From JBBQDZ01 sp038237515 (lineage in GTDB: Bacteria; Actinomycetota; Thermoleophilia; Gaiellales; Gaiellaceae), in contig JBBRYP010000015.1 in assembly GCA_038237515.1 (NCBI GenBank), positions 1 through 64,000 of the forward strand: a stretch of 64,000 nucleotides of DNA, in the 5' to 3' direction. The position numbers and the translations under genes are program-made. The notes under the pieces were generated by a model that was not told the DNA's origin, did not search any database, and saw nothing but the letters and a program-made list of their open reading frames with translations. Positions 57,948-64,000 of the stretch are shown here, one piece after another. The first letter of the stretch is position 1. The number at the start of each line of letters is the position of its first letter.

Positions 57948-59479
57948 CTCCGTGGTGGCGCAGCGCCGTCTTCTACGAGATCTACATTCGCAGCTTTGCC
58001 GACTCCGACGGCGACGGGCTCGGCGACCTTCCCGGGATTCGCTCGCGCCTCCCCTACCTGCGCGAGCTTGGGGTCGACGCGCTCTGGCTGACGCCGTTCT
58101 ACCCCTCGCCGGATGCCGACCACGGCTACGACGTCGCCGACTACGTGGACGTCGATCCGCGCTTCGGCACGCTCGCCGACTTCGACGGCCTGATCGGAGA
58201 CGCACACGACCTCGGCTTGCGCGTCGTCCTCGACGTCGTCCCCAACCACACGTCGAGCGCACATCCGTGGTTCCGGAACGCAATCTCGAGACCCGATCAC
58301 GAAGACCGGTCCCGCTATGTGTTTCGCGCCGCCCGGGAAGGCGGGCCTCCCAACAACTGGCCCTCCGTCTTCGGAGGCTCCGCCTGGACGCTGGACGAGG
58401 CGAGCGGCGACTACTACCTCCACCTCTTCGCGCCAGAGCAGCCCGACCTCGACTGGCACCGGGAAATCGTCCGGACCGACTTCGAGCACGTCCTCCGCTT
58501 CTGGCTCGACCGGGGCGTCGACGGCTTCCGGATCGACGTCGCCCACGGCCTCTTCAAGGATCCAGAGCTCCGCGACGAGGCCGAGCCCTTTCCGGAGACC
58601 GTCTTCTCGTCTGACTGGCGGCGCGCGATCGACCGTCCGGAGCTGCACCCGCTCTACCGCGGCTGGCGGCGGCTCGTCGACGCGTATCCCGGCGAACGGA
58701 TGCTGGTCGGCGAGGTCGTCTTCTCCGACCCGGCGCGCGTCGTGGCCTACGTGCGCCCGGACGAGCTGCACCTGGCGTTCAACTTCACGCTGCTGTTCGA
58801 GCCTTGGGACGCAAACGGGATGCGCGAGGCGATCGACCGCTCCCGCGCCGCGCTCGCTCCGGTCGGCGCGACCGCCACGTGGGTGCTCGAGAACCACGAC
58901 GTCGCGCGGCTGCCGACGCGCTACGGAAGCCTCCGGCGGGCCCGCGCCGCCGCGCTGCTCCTGCTCGCGCTGCCCGGGCCGGCCTTCCTGTACGCCGGCC
59001 AGGAGCTCGGGCTCGAGGAGGTCGATCTGCCGGACGAGCTGCGCCAGGATCCGGTGTTCTTCCGCACCCATGGAGGCCGCGAGGGCCGTGACGGGTGCCG
59101 CGTGCCGATCCCGTGGACCGAGAACATGCCGGGTTTCGGCTTCACCGACGGCCGACCGTGGCTACCGATACCGGAACGGTGGGCGGGCGCGAGCGTGGCC
59201 GCGCAGGCAGCGGACGGCGGCTCGACGCTGATGCTCTTCCGGTCGGCTCTGGCGCTCCGGCGGGCAAGCGAGGCGCTCAGCGGCGAGAGCTTCTCGTGGT
59301 GTGAGAGCTCCGCCGGCTCGCTCGTCTTCGAGCGTTCGGCGGCGGGCGAGACGATCGCCTGCGCGGTCAACCTGGGTGCCGGCCCACTCAAGCTGCCGGC
59401 CGGTGAGCTGTTGCTCGGCAGCGAGCCGGCGATCGACGGCCGGTTGCCCCCGGACGCCTCAGCCTGGGTGCGGACGTAG
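57944..59479 (+). CDS. GH13 alpha-glucosidase / oligo-1,6-glucosidase-type enzyme
   Basis: A 511-residue cytoplasmic alpha-amylase-family enzyme. The catalytic residues are Asp198 (GFRIDVAHG), Glu257 (LVGEVVF) and Asp319 (ENHDVAR), with DVVPNHTSSAHPWF as region I and a C-terminal beta domain. The N-terminus WWRSAVFYEIYIRSFADSDG is that of oligo-1,6-glucosidases and trehalose-hydrolysing enzymes. It would release glucose from imported oligosaccharides. No signal peptide. Last gene of the plus-strand arm. Confidence 0.9.
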   Translation: MTPWWRSAVFYEIYIRSFADSDGDGLGDLPGIRSRLPYLRELGVDALWLTPFYPSPDADHGYDVADYVDVDPRFGTLADFDGLIGDAHDLGLRVVLDVVPNHTSSAHPWFRNAISRPDHEDRSRYVFRAAREGGPPNNWPSVFGGSAWTLDEASGDYYLHLFAPEQPDLDWHREIVRTDFEHVLRFWLDRGVDGFRIDVAHGLFKDPELRDEAEPFPETVFSSDWRRAIDRPELHPLYRGWRRLVDAYPGERMLVGEVVFSDPARVVAYVRPDELHLAFNFTLLFEPWDANGMREAIDRSRAALAPVGATATWVLENHDVARLPTRYGSLRRARAAALLLLALPGPAFLYAGQELGLEEVDLPDELRQDPVFFRTHGGREGRDGCRVPIPWTENMPGFGFTDGRPWLPIPERWAGASVAAQAADGGSTLMLFRSALALRRASEALSGESFSWCESSAGSLVFERSAAGETIACAVNLGAGPLKLPAGELLLGSEPAIDGRLPPDASAWVRT

Positions 59480-59492
59480 CGAGGCTGGCTGT

Positions 59493-59509
59493 CGCCGAAC
59501 CCTTCGGCG
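59493..59509 (+). terminator. hairpin after the GH13 gene
   Basis: CGCCGAA-CCC-TTCGGCG is a perfect 7-base stem with a 3-base loop, 13 bases past the GH13 stop. No T-run follows. Confidence 0.55.
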
Positions 59510-60046
59510 GGCATTCGATCGATCGCATGCCGAGCTGGTCACTCCTCGAGCCTGCGTCATTCGCATGCAGCGATAGCCGTGAAAGCCGACGGCGAACCCT
59601 CCGATCAGGACGAACTCGGCCCCGTGTACATGAAGCTCGAAGAACGTCGAAGAAGCGCGGGGGCGTGTGCTCGCGGGGTAGATCTTCAGGTCTCACGCAC
59701 ACCCCGAGATCTTCCGTATGCGGCGGCCCCGCCGTGGGCCGATGGGACGACCCGTGTAGCTGAGATTGGCGACCTCGTGCTGGCGCTCGTCCCCGGTCGT
59801 CCGGCGAAAGCCTCGCGAAGCTCGCGCGCCGACTGTTCGGCCGCAGCTTGCGCGGCAGCCGCGCGGTTTCACTCCAGCTCGCGGGAACGCCGCCGAAAGC
59901 AGGTTCATGTTGTCTCGGATTTTCGGCACCGCAGGAACGTCGGCAGAGCCATCCAGGCAGCGCTCGTGCCAGGGTGGCTGTTCATCCATCGCGACGTCGG
60001 CAGTCCGAATCCTTCGCGCCTCGATATCCGTCGCTAGAGTCGCCGA
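59510..60046. other. gene-free stretch
   Basis: This 537-base gap between the GH13 gene and a methyltransferase contains an open frame (59579-60037, plus) but its translation is compositionally odd (Arg/Ser/Ala-rich, no recognisable motif), and no ribosome-binding site precedes it. I see no RNA gene. It could be degraded coding DNA, as at the right end of the window. Confidence 0.4.
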
Positions 60047-60805
60047 GTGAGCTTCGATGTCGCTGCGGAGGCTTACGACCGCTTCATGGGGCGGTATTCG
60101 GCACGGCTGGCGCCCAAGTTTGCGGACCTCGGCGGCGTGCATTCCGGACTGAAAGTGCTCGACGTCGGCTGCGGGCCGGGCGCCTTGACGACTGAGCTCG
60201 TCCGGCGGCTCGGGGCCGACGCGGTGGCGGCCATCGACCCGTCCGAATCGTTCGTTGCGGCGGCACGCGAGCGACATCCCGGCGTTGATGTTCGGCTCGC
60301 TGCGGCGGAGGACTTGCCGTACGCCGACGGCATGTTCGATGCGACTCTCGCGCAGCTGGTCGTGCATTTCATGACCGATCCGCTTGCCGGGCTCTCCGAG
60401 ATGGCCCGGGTAACGCGTGTGCAAGGCGTCGTCGTAGCGTGCGTATGGGATCACGCCGGTGAGCGAACCCCACTCTCTGCGTTCTGGCAGGCGGCTCGCG
60501 AGCTCGACAGCAGCGCACAAGACGAGTCGGGACTGGCGGGTGCGCGTGCGGGTCATCTCTCCGACTTGTTCGAGGCAGCGGGGCTGGACGACGTTGAAGA
60601 AGCCGCGCTTTCGGCGTCTGTCGAATATGCAAGCTTCGACGAGTGGTGGGGGCCGTTCACGCTCGGTGTGGGACCGGCAGGCGCATACGCACGAGCTCTT
60701 GGCGAAGCTGAACTGTCGGCACTTCGCGAGCGCTGCCGGCACCTGCTGCCAGAACCGCCCTTCACGCTGAACAGCTTTGCCTGGGCCGCACGCGGCCTCG
60801 CTTGA
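60047..60805 (+). CDS. class I SAM-dependent methyltransferase
   Basis: A 252-residue cytoplasmic methyltransferase of the UbiE/Methyltransf_11 type: VLDVGCGPGALTTELVRRLG is SAM motif I (20 residues, about 37-56), AIDPSESFVAAARE motif II, and AAEDLPYADGMFDATLAQLV the post-motif. The acceptor is unknown. GTG start with the family N-terminus SFDVAAEAYDRFMGRYS. It is followed by another methyltransferase gene but with a 197-base space. Confidence 0.9.
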   Translation: MSFDVAAEAYDRFMGRYSARLAPKFADLGGVHSGLKVLDVGCGPGALTTELVRRLGADAVAAIDPSESFVAAARERHPGVDVRLAAAEDLPYADGMFDATLAQLVVHFMTDPLAGLSEMARVTRVQGVVVACVWDHAGERTPLSAFWQAARELDSSAQDESGLAGARAGHLSDLFEAAGLDDVEEAALSASVEYASFDEWWGPFTLGVGPAGAYARALGEAELSALRERCRHLLPEPPFTLNSFAWAARGLA

Positions 60806-61002
60806 ACGTGTCTTCACGACCAAGCCCCCGGACGCCATCGTGTATCCCCAGAGCGACAATCGTCGGCTCGGCGGACGTTCGGGGATGTCCAAGGTCGTAG
60901 GCGGTGTCGCACGGTATGACGATCCGTGGGAGCGGCGGACGAATCCGAAGGCTGCGAAGATCCGCCGTGGAACCATCGTCCCCGAGCGACGTTTTGGTGC
61001 AG

Positions 61003-62037
61003 ATGCGACCCGATGCTGACGATCCGACACCGACACCTGACGAGGCCGCAGTCCGGGCTCGGCTCACCGAGATGCTCTTCGGGTTCATGCGGACCCAGGC
61101 TCTCGCCGTGACGGCGACGCTCGGGGTCGCCGACACTGTCGGCGACGAGGCGCGTGACGTTCGCGACATAGCTCACGAGGTTGGCGCGCACGAGGCATCG
61201 CTCTACCGCCTCCTCCGCCTCCTCGTCAGCGAAGGCGTATTCGAAGAAGCCGAACCACGGCGGTTTGTGCGCAACCGTCTCTCGGATGGCCTTCGCGACT
61301 CGGCACCGCTCACCATGCGTCACATCGCGATGGCGATGGGAGCGGAGCAGTACCGCGGTTGGGGTCGAGCGCTTCATTCCGTCATCACCGGCGAACCGGG
61401 CTTCGACGAGGAATTCGAACTTCCTTATTTTGCTTTTCTCGCCCAGCATCCGGCGGCAGGTGCCGTTTTCAATCGCGCGATGGCGGCCGGCACTCGCGCA
61501 CGCGTGGACGCGCTTATCGCCTACGACTGGAGCCCCCACGAGCGAGTGGTCGACATCGGGGGCGGCACGGGAACGGCGCTCGCTTCGGTGCTCGCGGCAA
61601 ACCCGCACTTGAGCGGCGTTCTCTTCGACCTTCCGAACGTCGTGGGCGAGGCGCACGGGGTCCTCGCGGACGCGGGAGTGGCCAACCGTTGCGAGGTTGT
61701 CGGCGGCGACTTCTTCAGCGATCCCTTGCCGCCCGCCGACGCGTACGTGCTCGCGCAGATCCTGCACGACTGGAACGACGAGCGTGCAGGCGCAATCCTT
61801 CGGAATTGCCGGCGGTCGATTGCCGAGCACGGGCGCGTGCTGATGGTCGACGGCGTCGTACCCTCAGGCCCCGAACCGGGCTTCCTCAAGCACATGGACC
61901 TCCACATGCTCGTCATGCTCGGCGGCAAGGAGCGAACCGAGGAGGAGTGGCGCGATCTCCTCGCCGCGGAGGCATTCGAGATCGTGCGCGTGAGCCCGGC
62001 CGGGCCGACGAACCTCATCGAGGCGCGGTCGGGCTGA
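61003..62037 (+). CDS. O-methyltransferase, plant-type family 2
   Basis: A 344-residue SAM-dependent O-methyltransferase of the PF00891 class, known for small-molecule and antibiotic methylation. A winged-helix dimerisation domain (EVGAHEASLYRLLRLLVSEG) precedes SAM motif I VVDIGGGTGTALASVL, and the catalytic His is in QILHDWNDERAGAIL. The ATG at 61003 gives a normal N-terminus; the frame is open to 60904 without support. No biosynthetic cluster surrounds it. Confidence 0.88.
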   Translation: MRPDADDPTPTPDEAAVRARLTEMLFGFMRTQALAVTATLGVADTVGDEARDVRDIAHEVGAHEASLYRLLRLLVSEGVFEEAEPRRFVRNRLSDGLRDSAPLTMRHIAMAMGAEQYRGWGRALHSVITGEPGFDEEFELPYFAFLAQHPAAGAVFNRAMAAGTRARVDALIAYDWSPHERVVDIGGGTGTALASVLAANPHLSGVLFDLPNVVGEAHGVLADAGVANRCEVVGGDFFSDPLPPADAYVLAQILHDWNDERAGAILRNCRRSIAEHGRVLMVDGVVPSGPEPGFLKHMDLHMLVMLGGKERTEEEWRDLLAAEAFEIVRVSPAGPTNLIEARSG

Positions 62038-62070
62038 CCCTCGGACACTCCCGCGGAGGCCGACCCAACA

Positions 62071-62763
62071 GTGCTCGGCGGGTCGAGTGCCCGCCGCTTC
62101 GACCAGGTGGTGTTAGCGTGCCGGCAACTGGTCGACCTACTCCAGCACGTCTCCGATGTCGAGCGCGAGCAGGCGGTGGTCTCGCTGCGCGATCATCTTC
62201 TCGCGGGACGGTTGACGCTCGACGAGTTCTCGGAACGAGTCGAGATTGCCTATCGGGCACGGATCGGGCAGGAACTCGTGCGTGCCCGGGAACATCTACC
62301 GGACGCTCACTCTGAGCCCGCCCGCTCGCGTCGCAAACCAACCCGTCTCACCGCGGCGCTCTTCGGACATGTCGCTCGCCGCGGTCGGCTGAGACTGCGA
62401 GGGTGGACGTTCGCAGTCGGTGCCTTCGCGGACGTCGACCTTGATCTGCGCGAAGCCGAAATCGAGGATCCACGGACAGCCGTGACCATCCTCGTCGCCT
62501 TCGGCAACGTCGATGTTTACGTGCCGGAGGGGATCAATGTCGACCTCCGCGGTCTCACGATCTTCGGCCACCGCCGGGAGTGGGGTCGCGACTTCGCGCG
62601 GGCGGACGCGCCGACCGCGCGGGCGGACGCGCCGACGGTGCACGTCCGGACCCTGGGGTGCTTCGGGACGGTCGATGTGTGGCGCGTGCCGCATCGGATG
62701 CAGGGCGGCTACGGCGAAATCCTCCGCCAGATGACAGCGCAACAGCCACAGCTTCCGGGTTGA
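62071..62763 (+). CDS. DUF1707 protein with LiaF-like C-terminal domain
   Basis: A 230-residue protein. The DUF1707 domain, common in actinobacteria, is SDVEREQAVVSLRDHLLAGR and LTLDEFSERVEIAYRAR (about residues 28-66); the C-terminal half (GNVDVYVPEGINVDLRGLTI and GCFGTVDVWRVP) resembles the beta-helical LiaF/toastrack region. The usual role is in envelope-stress sensing or regulation. A 21-base tandem duplication (62596-62615 and 62617-62636) gives a repeated ARADAPT sequence in the link between two strands. GTG start is the longest option; a later one is possible. Confidence 0.78.
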   Translation: MLGGSSARRFDQVVLACRQLVDLLQHVSDVEREQAVVSLRDHLLAGRLTLDEFSERVEIAYRARIGQELVRAREHLPDAHSEPARSRRKPTRLTAALFGHVARRGRLRLRGWTFAVGAFADVDLDLREAEIEDPRTAVTILVAFGNVDVYVPEGINVDLRGLTIFGHRREWGRDFARADAPTARADAPTVHVRTLGCFGTVDVWRVPHRMQGGYGEILRQMTAQQPQLPG

Positions 62764-62855
62764 ACAGCCGGCGCTGGCTGGGGCGAGAGTGCTGTGCCAG
62801 AGTTCAAACGAGCCTTACCGTGTCGTGGAAGCTGCAACGATCTCCCCAGCGGCAG

Positions 62856-63720
62856 CTACCGAGGAAGCGAATGCACCGCAGCCACGATCTCGGCAGCCCC
62901 GGCAACGTCGCCACCTCGAGGTCCTCCTGATACGGGACCGTGTGCGAGGACGGCGTCGACGCGGACGACGGGTGCGTCGAGGTCCCAGAAGCAGTGCTGC
63001 GCGACGTGAGCCGCAATCTCGGAGCCGAAGCCGAGAACTGGACGGCCTCGTGCGCGACGACGAGTCTGTGAGTCTTCTCGATCGACGCCGCAATCAGAGC
63101 GGTGTCGAGCGGGACGAGCGTGCGCGGGTCGACAGGAGCTTCTGCTCGAGGAAGATGACCGGGTTGTCATCTCGAACAGCCGCAGAGAGTAGACCTTTCG
63201 CGTCGTAGGGGGTCGAGGCCATAGCGACGACGAGGCCCGGGATGTGCGCGAAGAGCGCCTCGAGGCTCTGCGAATGCTGCGCGCCGAGCCGGACGCCGCC
63301 GCCCGAAACCATCCGGATCACGAGCGGGATTGCTCGCGGTCCTGCCCATCATGAAGCGGAGCTTCACAGCCTGATTCATGATCTGGTCGAAGGCGACGCC
63401 GGCGAAGTCCGAGAACTGCAGCTCGACCATCGGTGGCGCGAAAAATCCCGCCGACGTTGCCGATTTCCTCGCCCATGACGAACACGCTCGGATCGGGCTC
63501 GAGCTCGAGGTCGAGCGCCTCGCGCAGTGCGGCGACGAAGCCGACCTTCCGCTCCGCCTCCGGGGAAGGCGCCGGGTAGCTCTGGTACGGGCCGCGCCGC
63601 ACGCATGCGGGATCCCGGCGCCCACGATGCCGTTGCAGCCGAGGATGTCGAGCGAGAGGTCGGCGATGTGCATCGAGCCGCCGAGACCCCTGCAGTAGCC
63701 GCTCCGCTTCCCGAACGGGA
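62856..63720 (-). pseudogene. 2-oxoacid dehydrogenase E1 alpha/beta pseudogene
   Basis: Fragments of a fused E1 component lie in several frames. E1 alpha: GYCRGLGGSMHIADLSLDIL and GIVGAGIPHACG (about 63590-63712). E1 beta: KVGFVAALREALDLELEPDP, VFVMGEEIGNVGGIF, VELQFSDFAGVAFDQIMNQA, GGGVRLGAQHSQSLEALFAH and DDNPVIFLEQKLL, ending AAEIVAAVHSLPR at a stop at 62856. Most of E1 alpha, including its thiamine-diphosphate motif, and parts of E1 beta are missing, and at least four frame changes separate the pieces. It is clearly non-functional. Confidence 0.85.
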
Positions 63721-64000
63721 CCGTCCGAGCGGAACGAGACGCAGCGTGACCGCAGCTCCTCGTAGAGCGCGTCGATCCCCGAGACGAACAGGCAGAAATG
63801 CCGGGTGCCGTGATCGCAAGGCCGGGAGCTGCCGGAGCGGCTTTCGCAGCCAGGTACTCGATCAGCTCGACCTCGAAGTCTCTCTCCGGCACGCGCAGCA
63901 TCGCGATGTCGAGCCCCGCCGCCTCGGGGATGCCGACGATCCGCGTGATCTTCCGCTCCTCGTAGACCCGGCGCCACAGGAGCTCGAGCCCGAGTAGGCC
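63714..64000 (-). pseudogene. VOC/glyoxalase-family remnant running off the right edge
   Basis: From the window edge the minus strand reads LLGLELLWRRVYEERKITRI, VGIPEAAGLDIAMLRVPERD and FEVELIEYLAAKA, then, in another frame, GTRHFCLFVSGIDALYEELR and FRSDGPV, the order of a vicinal-oxygen-chelate (glyoxalase-type) protein. After FRSDGPV the sequence switches abruptly to E1 alpha at about 63714. The gene's 5' part lies outside the window. It is frameshifted and 3'-truncated, so not functional. Confidence 0.75.

Noticed and set aside
59579..60037. 152-codon open frame on the plus strand
   Set aside because: No ribosome-binding site, no motif, unlike the codon pattern of neighbouring genes.
1..64000. 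tRNA, rRNA, CRISPR arrays, intact insertion sequences
   Set aside because: Looked for T-loop GTTCGA contexts, regularly spaced repeats and transposase motifs by eye; none held up. A covariance-model scan could still find a missed tRNA.

Overview
The window is high-GC bacterial DNA packed with genes that often start with GTG or TTG and often overlap their neighbour by 4 bases (GTGA, ATGA, TTGA). Together with PHO boxes built from 11-base direct repeats of the GTTCACC type, this points to an actinobacterium. The gene style (soil-type glycan and lipid metabolism, no plasmid or phage backbone) would suit the Thermoleophilia (Gaiellales/Solirubrobacterales), but that placement is inference, not proof.

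Layout. 1-6.6 kb is a phosphate locus: a DUF47-pit low-affinity uptake pair, pstS, pstC-pstA, and divergent pstB-phoU, with a PHO box in front of each of three transcription units. 6.6-8.8 kb holds a small membrane protein, uppP and two minor genes. 8.8-15.8 kb is a lipid-modification cluster: an acyl desaturase, an FAD-dependent oxidoreductase, DUF1365, two cyclopropane-synthase-type methyltransferases, a PlsC-like acyltransferase and DUF1295. 15.8-25.2 kb is mixed: GNAT, isochorismatase-type hydrolase, secreted S33 hydrolase, GNAT pseudogene, paaN-paaK, proC, a flippase-like membrane protein and a HAD phosphatase. At 25.5-26.5 kb a TetR regulator faces two tiny translationally coupled genes across two palindromic operators. 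26.6-32.5 kb carries an SDR dehydrogenase divergent from a rhamnose/AI-2-type ABC importer (ATPase, two permeases, binding protein). 32.6-34.9 kb is a junk and toxin-antitoxin zone: a deleted aldo/keto reductase, a gene tail, vapBC and an MNT-HEPN pair.

34.9-59.5 kb is the main system, a glycan-utilisation locus. A minus-strand array runs from a tandem metallo-beta-lactamase protein (55.85 kb) through a GH36-like glycosidase, a LacI regulator, an ABC sugar importer, a ROK kinase, a SIS isomerase, a GH38 alpha-mannosidase, a decayed GH2 gene, an uncharacterised putative alpha-barrel enzyme, a LacD/YihT-type aldolase, a GH84 hexosaminidase, an FAD oxidoreductase, a sugar isomerase and a Gfo/Idh dehydrogenase to galactokinase. 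Divergent from it are an MsmK/UgpC-type ATPase, a PfkB kinase and a GH13 glucosidase. Two cre/LacI-type sites (TGNNANCGNTNNCA), one at each main promoter, tie the two arms together. The importer would bring in oligosaccharides, the signal-less glycosidases would trim them in the cytoplasm, and the kinases, isomerases and aldolase would feed central metabolism. A 163-base inverted-repeat element sits exactly at the ROK stop codon.

60.0-62.8 kb has two methyltransferases and a DUF1707 protein. The right end (62.86-64.0 kb) is a gene graveyard: frameshifted and deleted pieces of a 2-oxoacid dehydrogenase E1 alpha/beta gene joined to a VOC-family remnant. I saw no tRNA, rRNA, CRISPR array or intact transposase.
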